DNA from: Arthrobacter sp. AZCC_0090 | GTDB taxonomy: Bacteria; Actinomycetota; Actinomycetes; Actinomycetales; Micrococcaceae | Length of the DNA: 64,000 nucleotides | Assembly: GCF_014207375.1 (NCBI RefSeq) | Contig: NZ_JACHEE010000005.1 | Location: 248,001 to 312,000, forward strand | Direction of reading: 5' to 3' | Part shown: positions 1 to 7,831 of the stretch, piece by piece | Layout: each line of letters starts with the position of its first letter | How positions within the stretch are numbered: the stretch's first letter is position 1 | Notes under the pieces: model-generated | The model's database searches: none | Told to the model about the DNA's origin: nothing | The model's input: the letters and a program-made list of their open reading frames with translations, nothing else | Translations under genes and position numbers: made by a program

Positions 1-1
1 G

Positions 2-691
2 GCGGGAGGCTCCCGCACACTGCAGGGGTACCTGGCGGAGCCTGACGGCGAGGGGCCCTTTCCCGGCGTCGTGCTTGTTCATGAGGCCTTCGGACTCGAC
101 GACGTGATGCGCCGCCACGCGGACAGGCTCGCTGCCGCGGGGTACTTGACGCTCGCCGTCGACCTCTACAGCGACGGCGGCGCGAGGCGCTGTCTCGTGG
201 CGACCATGCGGTCCCTGGGCTCCGGTACGGGCCGGGCGTTCACAGACATATCGACGGCGCGTTCCTGGCTCCGCAGCGATGCCCGATGCACAGGAAAGGT
301 GGGGGTCATCGGCTTCTGCATGGGTGGCGCCTTCGCCTTGCTCGCGGCCCATGACGACTTCGACTCCGCCTCCGTGAACTATGGCCCATTGCCGCGGAAC
401 CTGGAGCAGGCCCTGGAAGGCGCTTGCCCGGTGGTGGCCAATTACGGAGGCCAGGACCGGACCTTGCAGGGAGCGGCCGCCAAGCTGGAAGCCGCGCTCA
501 CGAACCTCGGAATCGAGCACGACGTCAAGGAATTCCCGACTGCGGGCCACGCCTTTTTGAACGACGCGCCAGTTGGGCCTCGGGCACTGAGGCCGTTGAT
601 GCGGGTGATGGGCATCAAGCCCGACCCTGTTGCTGCACCGGAGGCGTGGCAACGCATCGAGGACTACTTCGCGACGCACCTGAAGGGCTGA
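2..691 (+). CDS. Dienelactone hydrolase family protein (5' end outside window)
   Basis: The reading frame is open from base 2, so the true start lies before the window; the GTG at 71 is internal, since the residues just before it (GYLAEP...GVVLVHEAFG) are typical of the first strand of this alpha/beta-hydrolase family. The catalytic triad can be read, counting from base 2: Cys106 in GFCMGG, Asp152 in GGQDRT and His183 in AGHAF. A Cys nucleophile is the hallmark of dienelactone hydrolases, which open lactone rings in chloroaromatic or related catabolism; many genomic members have unknown substrates. No pathway genes are nearby, so the substrate cannot be inferred. A strong hairpin follows the stop codon. 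Confidence 0.87.
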   Translation, partial: AGGSRTLQGYLAEPDGEGPFPGVVLVHEAFGLDDVMRRHADRLAAAGYLTLAVDLYSDGGARRCLVATMRSLGSGTGRAFTDISTARSWLRSDARCTGKVGVIGFCMGGAFALLAAHDDFDSASVNYGPLPRNLEQALEGACPVVANYGGQDRTLQGAAAKLEAALTNLGIEHDVKEFPTAGHAFLNDAPVGPRALRPLMRVMGIKPDPVAAPEAWQRIEDYFATHLKG

Positions 692-699
692 ACAAAGTA

Positions 700-742
700 C
701 GACGACGGGCGCCCCCTGAGCGGGAGGCGCCCGCCGTCGTCG
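700..742. terminator. Bidirectional hairpin terminator
   Basis: Inverted repeat between two converging genes: CGACGAC-GGGCGCC on the left pairs with GGCGCCC-gcc-GTCGTCG on the right. It starts 9 bp after the hydrolase stop and ends 17 bp before the permease stop. There is no long T tract, as is usual in high-GC actinobacteria. Confidence 0.7.
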
Positions 743-759
743 GGCTGCTAAGGGGTGGG

Positions 760-2238
760 CTAGCTGAACAGCTCGCTCTTCGGTTCGTTGTTCTTGACCT
801 TCTGCCAGCCGAGCCACAGGATCAAGGCGAAGAACGGGATGGTGGCCAAGGTCCAGAGGCCCAGGAGGAAGACCTCACCCGTGGCCTTGTCGGTCATGGT
901 GTCCATGCCGATCAGCACGGTGATGGCCAGGAGGGCAATGAGCCCCACCCAGCTGGTCCAGGGGGAACCCGGCATCGGCAGGCTGGAGACGTTGCCCTTC
1001 TTCTTGCGCAGCGCAATCTGGCTGGCGAAGATCGAGCCCCAGGTGAAGATGACACCGATCGATGCCGTGTTCAGTGCGAGGTCGAAGGCGTGCGAACCAC
1101 CCAACCAGATGTTGAGCAGGATGCCAACCAGGTAGACGGCGCCGATCGCCAAGATGGCCGCGTACGGCACGTGGCGGGTGGACATCTTCGTAAGCCACTT
1201 GGGGGCATGTCCGTTGTTGGCCATGGTGCGGAAGATCCGGCCGATCGAGTATAGGCCCGAGTTGCACGAGGACAGCGCGGCGGTGATGACGATCATGTTC
1301 ATGACGTCACCCATCCACGGCAGCCCCATCTGGCCGAACACCGTGACGAACGGGGAGGTGCCCGCGTGGTACTGGTCCGAGGGCAGGAGCATCGCCAGGA
1401 GCGTGACGGAACCGACGTAGAAGACCACAATGCGGATCACGACGGCGCGGATCGCCTTGGGCACTTCGCGTTCCGGGTTCTGCATCTCGCCAGCAGTAAT
1501 GCCGACCAGTTCGATGGCGTTGTAAGCGAAGATCACGGCGTTGAGGACCAGGATCATCACCAGGCCGCCCTTGGGGAACATGCCGCCGTCGGCAGCGAAA
1601 AGGTTGCCCACGGAAGCGTGGCCGGTGCCGACCTGCGCGTTGGTGATCACCATGAAGGTGCCCACGGCCAGGAAGATGAGGATCGCGGCGACCTTGAGGC
1701 AGGAAGCCCAGAATTCGAACTCGCCGAATGCCTTGACGCTGAACAGGTTCACGGCCACCAGCAGCACCAGCGCGGCGATGGCGGACAGTTCAACGGGGAC
1801 GTTGGGGAAGAAGAACTGGAAGTACAGGCCAATGGCAATGAGTTCGGCGATGCCCGTCATGGCCCAGTTGATGAAGTACATCCAACCGGAAAGGAAGGCG
1901 CCCTTCTTGCCGAACATCTCACCGGCGTAGCTGACGAAGGAGCCGGAGGTCTGGCGGTACATGATCAATTCGCCGAGGGCCCGCATGAGCAGGTAGGCGA
2001 TGACGCCGGCGATGGCGTAGGAGAAAATCAGGGCCGGCCCGGTGGAGGCCAGGCGTCCGCCGGCGCCCATGAACAGGCCGACGCCGATCGCGCCGCCCAT
2101 CGCGATCATGGTGACGTGCCGGCGGCTCAGGGTCTTCTTGTAGCCCTCGGCGCTGAGGTTTTCGGAAGTTGTAGTGGTGCTGGGCGCTACCGGGGTTCCC
2201 GGCTCGCGCAAAAGGTCGGTTGTGGTGTTTTGAGGCAC
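760..2238 (-). CDS. APC-superfamily amino acid permease (AnsP/GabP-like)
   Basis: A 492-residue integral membrane protein with about 12 predicted membrane segments. The N-terminal region YKKTLSRRHVTMIAMGG followed by AIGVGLFMGAG is the substrate-site segment typical of the amino acid transporter subgroup that includes L-asparagine and GABA permeases. These import amino acids with protons. I chose the GTG at 2238 because AAGGA lies at good spacing before it; an upstream in-frame ATG would add about 21 poorly conserved residues. The gene converges on the dienelactone hydrolase gene and appears to be a single transcription unit. The exact substrate cannot be decided from sequence. Confidence 0.88.
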   Translation of the reverse strand: MPQNTTTDLLREPGTPVAPSTTTTSENLSAEGYKKTLSRRHVTMIAMGGAIGVGLFMGAGGRLASTGPALIFSYAIAGVIAYLLMRALGELIMYRQTSGSFVSYAGEMFGKKGAFLSGWMYFINWAMTGIAELIAIGLYFQFFFPNVPVELSAIAALVLLVAVNLFSVKAFGEFEFWASCLKVAAILIFLAVGTFMVITNAQVGTGHASVGNLFAADGGMFPKGGLVMILVLNAVIFAYNAIELVGITAGEMQNPEREVPKAIRAVVIRIVVFYVGSVTLLAMLLPSDQYHAGTSPFVTVFGQMGLPWMGDVMNMIVITAALSSCNSGLYSIGRIFRTMANNGHAPKWLTKMSTRHVPYAAILAIGAVYLVGILLNIWLGGSHAFDLALNTASIGVIFTWGSIFASQIALRKKKGNVSSLPMPGSPWTSWVGLIALLAITVLIGMDTMTDKATGEVFLLGLWTLATIPFFALILWLGWQKVKNNEPKSELFS

Positions 2239-2440
2239 AGCTGTTCCTTGTGGGTTGAGGATATGCCGGGGGCCTGGCTCCAGACGTATCGGTACAGGCA
2301 ATTCGAACTTTCGGCCTGTTGGCGAGTCGAATCAGTAGCGAAAACGCAGAAGCGTCGAAGGTAAATCCGGCAAAATCATCTTACCCGGTGATTCCGGCGG
2401 AGCGTGACGCGGGCAACAAAGTGGGCGCTACGCTGGACAC

Positions 2441-3169
2441 ATGGGCACCATTCCGCCGGCCGGCAGGCTGTACCGTTTCACGGGCCTGGACGCTGCGGCC
2501 GCCGGACTCTATGCGTCCCTGGCGACCGTTCTGAGCCTCGCCGCAGCCCCGGCGACAGCCTTCGTACAGGAGATGTTCCCGGACCCGGCCACCGCCGTCT
2601 ATGCAGTCAACCTTGCTTTCTACGCTTCGGTCGGCCTCTTCGCGGCTGCGGCTGCGTGGCGCGTCATGGCCCGCGACCTCCTGATTCTGGCAACGCGCCC
2701 ATGGTTCACGCTGGCCATGATTCCGCTATCCATCGTGGCCATGTTGGTGATCACCACCGTCCTGGTGACAGCTACTGGCTCCGTCAAGGAATCGCAGAAC
2801 CAACTGGGCCTCCAGTCACTGGTCCAGCAACTGCCGGTTTGGGTTGTGGTGCCCTTGCTGGTGATACTCGGTCCCTTCGTGGAGGAATACCTGTTCCGGC
2901 ACCTGCTGATCGGCAAGCTGTCCCGCCACGTCAACATTTGGGTCTGTTGCGTCTTGTCCGGGCTCTGTTTCGCCGCCATTCATGTGGTGGGACGTGAAGG
3001 GTTGGTACTTCCCGCCCTGGCTCCCTACCTCGGAATGGGCGCCGTGTTGGTGGCCGTCTATGTCTGGACGGGCAAGAACGTCATGTTTTCCTACTTCGTC
3101 CACGCCGCCAAGAACCTGTTGGCCCTCCTGCTCATCTACGCGATCCCCCCGCAACTCCTGGGCGGCTGA
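2441..3169 (+). CDS. CPBP family intramembrane metalloprotease
   Basis: A 242-residue membrane protein with several hydrophobic segments. The family motifs are present: EEYLFR (first Glu near residue 148), then FAAIHV and FVHAAKN further on, giving the two Glu and two His expected for the metal site of CAAX protease/bacteriocin-processing (Abi) proteins. The substrate is unknown. The ATG is preceded by TACGCT and six bases with no Shine-Dalgarno sequence, a layout expected of a leaderless mRNA. It is probably monocistronic: a palindromic element follows its stop. Confidence 0.85.
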   Translation: MGTIPPAGRLYRFTGLDAAAAGLYASLATVLSLAAAPATAFVQEMFPDPATAVYAVNLAFYASVGLFAAAAAWRVMARDLLILATRPWFTLAMIPLSIVAMLVITTVLVTATGSVKESQNQLGLQSLVQQLPVWVVVPLLVILGPFVEEYLFRHLLIGKLSRHVNIWVCCVLSGLCFAAIHVVGREGLVLPALAPYLGMGAVLVAVYVWTGKNVMFSYFVHAAKNLLALLLIYAIPPQLLGG

Positions 3170-3173
3170 CCAG

Positions 3174-3239
3174 CCCAACTAGCTCGCAGTAGATGTCGTT
3201 TTCAGGCCGCTAAGCGACAACAAATGCGAGTTAGTTGGG
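3174..3239. repeat. 66-bp palindromic repeat element, copy 1
   Basis: An imperfect palindrome begins CCCAACTAGCTCGCAG and ends with its complement. It lies directly after the CPBP protease stop. A second element of identical length and nearly identical right arm lies at 23046-23111. As RNA it would form a long hairpin, so it may end transcription. Confidence 0.8.
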
Positions 3240-3305
3240 AAACCCGGACTGAAACTGTCCGCTAGGCACTTCCCCGGCCACGCGCCGTCGTCGTAGGTTC
3301 AGTCC

Positions 3306-3743
3306 ATGGCACTGAACTTTCAGGTAGTAGTCGATTGCAGGAATCCGCATATCCTCGCCGACTGGTGGGCCGAGACGCTCGACTGGGTCGTGGAACCCCA
3401 GGACGAGGCGTTCATCCGGTCCATGGTGGATCAAGGGTTTGCCACCGAGGCTGAGACCACCACGCACAACGGCAACCTCGTGTGGAAGGACGGCGCGGCC
3501 ATCGGCCCGGCGGAAGACCAGGACAAGGACACCCGCAGGCGTTTCCTCTTCCAGACCGTTCCGGAGGACAAGACCGTCAAGAACCGCGTCCACTGGGACG
3601 TGCGCCTCAATGGAAAGGATAAGGACGAGGTCCGCGCCGCATTGGAAGCCCGGGGCGCGAAGTACCTCTGGACAGCTAAGCAAGGGCCACACGAATGGCA
3701 CACCATGGCCGACCCCGAAGGCAACGAGTTCTGCATCAGCTGA
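3306..3743 (+). CDS. VOC family (glyoxalase-like) protein
   Basis: 145 residues with the start MALNFQVVVDCRNPHILADWW and the end MADPEGNEFCI, both typical of the vicinal oxygen chelate fold in which paired beta-alpha-beta-beta-beta units bind a metal or ligand. It resembles glyoxalase-like proteins of unknown substrate that are common in actinobacteria. A TAGGTT hexamer six bases before the ATG and the lack of a ribosome binding site suggest a leaderless transcript. menB follows after 21 bp but has its own -10-like hexamer, so co-transcription is uncertain. Confidence 0.82.
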   Translation: MALNFQVVVDCRNPHILADWWAETLDWVVEPQDEAFIRSMVDQGFATEAETTTHNGNLVWKDGAAIGPAEDQDKDTRRRFLFQTVPEDKTVKNRVHWDVRLNGKDKDEVRAALEARGAKYLWTAKQGPHEWHTMADPEGNEFCIS

Positions 3744-3764
3744 GCGGATTACTAGACTCGGAGG

Positions 3765-4718
3765 GTGAGCAACGACTTTCCCGCCAAGGTGTCCGACGTC
3801 TTTGACCCGTCGCGCTGGCGCACGGTGTCCGGTTTCGACGATTTCCAGGACATGACGTACCACCGGCAGGTCGAGCGGGACGCCGACGGAAAGGTGACGA
3901 GGGACCTTCCCACGGTCCGGATCGCCTTCAACCGTCCTGAGGTCCGCAACGCCTTCCGTCCCGGCACCGTTGACGAGCTTTACCGCGCCATGGACCACGC
4001 CCGGATGACTCCTGACGTTGCCACGGTCCTGCTCACCGGCAACGGCCCCTCCCCCAAGGATGGCGGCCATTCCTTCTGCTCCGGCGGCGACCAGCGGATC
4101 CGCGGCCGCGACGGCTACCGGTACGCCGACGGCGAGACGCAGGAGAGCATCGATCCCGCCCGCGCGGGCCGCCTACACATCCTGGAAGTCCAGCGGCTCA
4201 TGCGGACCATGCCCAAGGTGGTCATCGCCGTCGTGAACGGCTGGGCCGCTGGCGGCGGGCACTCGCTGCACGTTGTCTCGGACCTCACCATCGCCTCCCG
4301 CGAGTACGGCAAGTTCAAGCAGACTGACGCCACCGTGGGAAGTTTCGACGCCGGATACGGCTCTGCGCTGCTGGCCCGCCAGATCGGGCAGAAAGCCGCC
4401 CGCGAGATCTTTTTCCTGGCACGTGAGTATTCCGCCGAGGACATGGTGCGCATGGGCGCCGTCAACGAAGCCGTGGACCATGAGCGCCTCGAAGAAGTTG
4501 CCTTGGAGTATGCGGCCGACATCGCGCGCCAGTCCCCGCAGGCCATCCGCATGCTCAAGTTCGCCTTCAATCTGGCCGACGACGGCTTGGCCGGTCAGCA
4601 GGTCTTCGCCGGCGAGGCCACTCGCCTGGCCTACATGACGGACGAGGCCGTGGAAGGCAAGGAAGCCTTCCTTGAGAAGCGCGATCCGGACTGGTCCAAC
4701 TTCCCTTACTACTTCTAG
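3765..4718 (+). CDS. menB: 1,4-dihydroxy-2-naphthoyl-CoA synthase MenB
   Basis: 317 residues of the crotonase fold. It cyclises o-succinylbenzoyl-CoA in menaquinone synthesis. Recognisable segments include FNRPEVRNAFRPGTVDEL, DGGHSFCSGGDQRIRG, NGWAAGGGHSLHVVSDLT (oxyanion-hole glycines) and TDATVGSFDAGYGSALLARQ, which are highly characteristic of MenB. The GTG start sits exactly six bases after TAGACT, so GGAGG next to it may not act as a ribosome binding site. It forms a men cluster with menE (9 bp downstream) and menA; menD, menC and menF are not in the window. Confidence 0.96.
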   Translation: MSNDFPAKVSDVFDPSRWRTVSGFDDFQDMTYHRQVERDADGKVTRDLPTVRIAFNRPEVRNAFRPGTVDELYRAMDHARMTPDVATVLLTGNGPSPKDGGHSFCSGGDQRIRGRDGYRYADGETQESIDPARAGRLHILEVQRLMRTMPKVVIAVVNGWAAGGGHSLHVVSDLTIASREYGKFKQTDATVGSFDAGYGSALLARQIGQKAAREIFFLAREYSAEDMVRMGAVNEAVDHERLEEVALEYAADIARQSPQAIRMLKFAFNLADDGLAGQQVFAGEATRLAYMTDEAVEGKEAFLEKRDPDWSNFPYYF

Positions 4719-4727
4719 GACTCGCCC

Positions 4728-5861
4728 GTGAACATCGATCCCGTCCTCAAGGCCCTGGCCGACGCCCTCCACGGCGAGGGTCCCGCCGTCGAAATCACCG
4801 TCTCGAAGGGCGGCGCCCCGGTGGCGGTCCCCGTTGAAACGCGCGGTTTCGATGACGCTGCTGTAGTGGTCCGCACGTCGGGTTCCACTGGCACGCCGAA
4901 GGCAGCTGTACTCACGGTGGATGAGCTTGCAGCTTCCTCCATGGCCACAGCCATCGCGCTTCGGGGCGAGGGACAATGGCTCCTGGCGCTGCCGCTGCAG
5001 TACGTCGCCGGGGTCCAGGTGCTGGTCCGCTCGCTTTTCGCGGGCACGCGTCCGTGGGCCATGGACCTGTCCAACGGCTTCACTCCGGAGGCCTTCACCG
5101 CCGCTGCCGAAGAGCTGACGGACACGATCCGCTTCACCTCCTTGGTGCCGACGCAGCTGCAACGGCTCCTGGACGCGCCCTCGCCGCAGACCTTTGCGGT
5201 CCTTCGCCGCTTCAACGCCATCCTCCTGGGCGGAGCGCCAGCCCCTGCAGGGTTGCTGGACGCCGCCAGGGAGGCCGGACTGAAGGTGGTGACCACCTAT
5301 GGCTCGGCTGAGACGTGCGGCGGTTGCGTGTACGACGGAAGGCCGCTGGAGGGCGTCAGGGTGATGCTCGAGGACGACGGCCGTGTCCTGCTGGGCGGCG
5401 ACACCGTGGCTTCCGGTTACCTAGACGCCGCCGAGGCGAGTGCCGAGGCGTTCTTCGAGGAAGACGGCATCCGCTGGTACCGCACCAACGATCTCGGCGA
5501 GCTCGCCGCCGATGGCACCCTCACCGTGCTGGGCCGCGCCGACGACGTCATCATCACCGGCGGCGTCAAAGCCTCCGCCGCGTTCATCCAGGCGGAGCTT
5601 GAAAAGTTCGACGGCGTCACGGCGGCCTTCGTGGCCGGGGTACCTTCCCGTGAGTGGGGCCAGGCAGTGGCAGCCTATGTGGCGGTCGAGGACAGCTCCC
5701 CGGAAGGCATCGAGGACTACAAAGCACGCTGCCAGGAAAAGCTCGGGGCCCTCGCTCCCAAAACGGTGCTTACGACCGACGGGCTCATCATGCTCCCCAA
5801 CGGCAAACCGGACCGCTTGGCGATGATCGAGCTGCTCACCGAGGTGCATCAGGGAGAATAG
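4728..5861 (+). CDS. menE: o-Succinylbenzoate-CoA ligase MenE
   Basis: 377 residues, short for an acyl-adenylate ligase but normal for actinobacterial MenE. It activates o-succinylbenzoate with ATP and CoA to give the MenB substrate. Visible motifs are the P-loop VVRTSGSTGTPKAAVLT (about residues 45-61), TTYGSAETCGGCVYDG, the hinge NDLGELAADG followed by GRADDVIITGG, and the catalytic-lysine region LPNGKPDRL near the C terminus. The GTG start lies 9 bp after the menB stop, so both are probably on one mRNA. Confidence 0.95.
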   Translation: MNIDPVLKALADALHGEGPAVEITVSKGGAPVAVPVETRGFDDAAVVVRTSGSTGTPKAAVLTVDELAASSMATAIALRGEGQWLLALPLQYVAGVQVLVRSLFAGTRPWAMDLSNGFTPEAFTAAAEELTDTIRFTSLVPTQLQRLLDAPSPQTFAVLRRFNAILLGGAPAPAGLLDAAREAGLKVVTTYGSAETCGGCVYDGRPLEGVRVMLEDDGRVLLGGDTVASGYLDAAEASAEAFFEEDGIRWYRTNDLGELAADGTLTVLGRADDVIITGGVKASAAFIQAELEKFDGVTAAFVAGVPSREWGQAVAAYVAVEDSSPEGIEDYKARCQEKLGALAPKTVLTTDGLIMLPNGKPDRLAMIELLTEVHQGE

Positions 5862-5922
5862 ACACGTTCTCCCCGACCGTCATCTGCCTTCCCCCAACGC
5901 GAAACAACACGAGGTACTGAAC

Positions 5923-6804
5923 GTGGCAACAGCTTCACAATGGATTCAAGGCGCCCGCCTGCGCACCCTGCCCGCGGCGATCGCACCGGTGCTGATCGGC
6001 ACCGCGGCCGCCTACGAGCTGCAGTCTTTCCGAGTCGTGAATGCCGTCCTCGCTGCCCTCGTGGCCCTTCTGCTCCAGATCGGGGTCAACTATGCCAACG
6101 ACTATTCGGACGGCATCCGGGGCACTGACGAGGACCGTGTGGGTCCGCTCCGGTTGGTCGGTTCCGGCGTGGCGCGCCCAGACCACGTCAAATGGGCCGC
6201 TTTCGGCTCCTTCGGCCTAGCCATGGTGTTCGGCTTGGTCCTGGTGGTCATCACGCAGAGCTGGTGGCTGATCTTGGTGGGACTTGGCTGCGTTCTCGCT
6301 GCTTGGGGATATACCGGTGGCAAGAACCCCTACGGCTATATGGGCCTGGGCGACCTGTTCGTGTTTGTCTTCTTCGGGCTGGTGGCAACGCTGGGCACCA
6401 CCTATACGCAGGCCGGGCAAGTGAGCCTTCCGGCGGTTATCGGCGCGATCGGCACGGGATTGATCGCCTGCGCCCTGCTGATGGCCAACAATGTGCGGGA
6501 CATCCCGACCGACATGGTGGCGGGCAAGCGGACCCTGGCCGTACGGCTGGGCGACCGGCATGCCCGTGAGAGCTACGTCCTGATGTTGGCCGTCGCCATC
6601 CTGTTGGTTGTGGTGCTGGCACCCACCAAACCGTGGATGCTGATAGTGCTGCTGCTGATCCCGGCCTGCCTCATGCCGGCCTGGCTCATGGTCAACGGCA
6701 GGAAGCGCAAGAGCCTCATCCCGGTGCTGAAGCAGACCGGGATGATCAACCTTGGCTACAGCGTGCTGTTCTCGCTGGGCCTTGTGCTGAGCCACGGTTT
6801 CTAA
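5923..6804 (+). CDS. menA: 1,4-dihydroxy-2-naphthoate polyprenyltransferase MenA
   Basis: 293 residues of the UbiA membrane prenyltransferase family with about eight to nine membrane helices. It attaches the isoprenoid tail to dihydroxynaphthoate. The first Asp-rich motif is NYANDYSDGIRG, and the second region is NNVRDIPTDMVAGKRTL. The start GTG has GAGG upstream. It follows menE after 61 bp. A stem-loop with a TTTT tail lies about 45 bp after the stop. Confidence 0.95.
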   Translation: MATASQWIQGARLRTLPAAIAPVLIGTAAAYELQSFRVVNAVLAALVALLLQIGVNYANDYSDGIRGTDEDRVGPLRLVGSGVARPDHVKWAAFGSFGLAMVFGLVLVVITQSWWLILVGLGCVLAAWGYTGGKNPYGYMGLGDLFVFVFFGLVATLGTTYTQAGQVSLPAVIGAIGTGLIACALLMANNVRDIPTDMVAGKRTLAVRLGDRHARESYVLMLAVAILLVVVLAPTKPWMLIVLLLIPACLMPAWLMVNGRKRKSLIPVLKQTGMINLGYSVLFSLGLVLSHGF

Positions 6805-6816
6805 GGCTCGATCTTT

Positions 6817-6915
6817 GTGAGCGAGCGTTGGCTCGTAAGGCCGGATATGTGAGCGAGCGTCTCCCCCGCCGATCCTCGCTCACTTTTATGCCGGTTTGGG
6901 CCGACCCTCCTGCAG
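6817..6915. repeat. Intergenic repeat with GTGAGCGAGCGT motifs, locus 1
   Basis: GTGAGCGAGCGT occurs at 6817-6828 and again at 6849-6860, followed by the inverted form CTCGCTCAC at 6875-6883. The last 39 bases (6877-6915) match 17542-17580 with three mismatches. The block contains the hairpin annotated as the menA terminator. Confidence 0.75.
6849..6888 (+). terminator. Hairpin with T tail after menA
   Basis: GTGAGCGAG (6849-6857) pairs with CTCGCTCAC (6875-6883) and is followed by TTTTA. This is a plausible intrinsic terminator for the men cluster, built from the repeat element at this locus. Confidence 0.6.
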
Positions 6916-6925
6916 CTTTGAGCTT

Positions 6926-7234
6926 CTAGAATTCCTTGGGGCGCCGATCGTTTTCGACTTTTACCACGGGATTTTCATCCACCAAACGGTCCTCGACCTC
7001 GGCGTCTTCGATCTCCAGTGCGGAGCGGATGGGCTTGGCGCGGCCTGTGAAACGTTCGCGCATGGCGGCAGTGGCGGCGTCGCGCTGCTTCTGGAAGAAC
7101 AGGTAGCTAATCGCGAATGCGATGAGGCCTGCGAAAATCACCGCCAGCAACCAACCCGTCTGCAGGAAGACGAACAGGACGAACAGCGGAACGAAGAGCG
7201 CCATGCGGATCAAGGAGTATTTGAGGAAAGCCAC
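6926..7234 (-). CDS. DUF4229 domain-containing membrane protein
   Basis: 102 residues with two adjacent membrane helices (about 10-50: MALFVPLFVLFVFLQTG and AVIFAGLIAFAISYLFF), then a charged cytoplasmic tail. This matches the DUF4229 family, which is common in actinobacteria and often sits next to menaquinone genes; its function is unknown. It converges on menA and is divergent from the small PLD nuclease N-terminal protein gene. Confidence 0.8.
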   Translation of the reverse strand: MAFLKYSLIRMALFVPLFVLFVFLQTGWLLAVIFAGLIAFAISYLFFQKQRDAATAAMRERFTGRAKPIRSALEIEDAEVEDRLVDENPVVKVENDRRPKEF

Positions 7235-7315
7235 GAATCAAGTTTAGCCTCACACCCTGATTGCACCCTGATCGCACAGCTTTCACCGGACCCGGCGGCG
7301 ACTAGACTTGACGGT

Positions 7316-7693
7316 ATGCTCCGCGTTGTTGCAGTTGTCCTCGTCCTGCTCGTGTACGTCTATGGGCTGGTGGACGTCATCCGCACGGACCGCCGCTCTA
7401 CCCGGGGAATTTCCAAACCCGCCTGGATCATTGTCGTGATATTGCTGCCGATCCTCGGAGCCATTCTCTGGTTCATCCTGGGCCGGCCCTACAACAGCCG
7501 CCCCACGCCGCAGCCCGCGAGCCACCCCACCGCCCCCGACGACGACCCCGACTTTCTCCGGAACCTGGAGATCCGCCGTCGCAACCAAGCCGAAGCCGAA
7601 CGCCTCAAGAAGCTCAAGGCCGAACTCGAAGCCAAGGAACGCAAACTCAAGGGCGGATCCAACGCCGAAGACAGTGGCGACGTCAACACCTGA
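7316..7693 (+). CDS. PLDc_N-type small membrane protein
   Basis: 125 residues. Two hydrophobic segments lie near residues 3-18 and 35-53, separated by DVIRTDRRSTRGISKPAW. The motif ILPILGAILWFILGRP (visible as LLPILGAILWFILGRP) identifies the phospholipase D nuclease N-terminal (PLDc_N) module, which here stands alone without catalytic HKD motifs. A coiled-coil, charged tail (RNQAEAERLKKLKAELEAKE) follows. I start it at the ATG at 7316; TAGACT lies seven bases upstream with no ribosome binding site. It probably acts in the membrane, perhaps as an assembly or scaffold module, but the function is unknown. Confidence 0.82.
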   Translation: MLRVVAVVLVLLVYVYGLVDVIRTDRRSTRGISKPAWIIVVILLPILGAILWFILGRPYNSRPTPQPASHPTAPDDDPDFLRNLEIRRRNQAEAERLKKLKAELEAKERKLKGGSNAEDSGDVNT

Positions 7694-7736
7694 CCGCTCA
7701 AGGCACCCTTCCTTCCTGACCTCTTTTGAGACGCGA

Positions 7737-7777
7737 ACGACGGCGACACGCCCGCTTGTGCGGGGTGTCGCCGTCGT
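7737..7777. terminator. Bidirectional terminator between PLDc_N gene and ccsB
   Basis: A 13-bp perfect stem, ACGACGGCGACAC with GTGTCGCCGTCGT, extended by GCCCGC/GCGGGG and closed by a short loop. It lies between two converging genes. Confidence 0.8.
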
Positions 7778-7831
7778 CGTTAATTCATCAAGGGTCAGGA
7801 AGGGCGCGGAACCAGCCCGCGGGCCAAAACC

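Noticed and set aside
3231..5162. Long minus-strand frames across the VOC, menB and menE genes
   Set aside because: They are antisense shadows created by high GC; the plus strand has all conserved motifs and starts.
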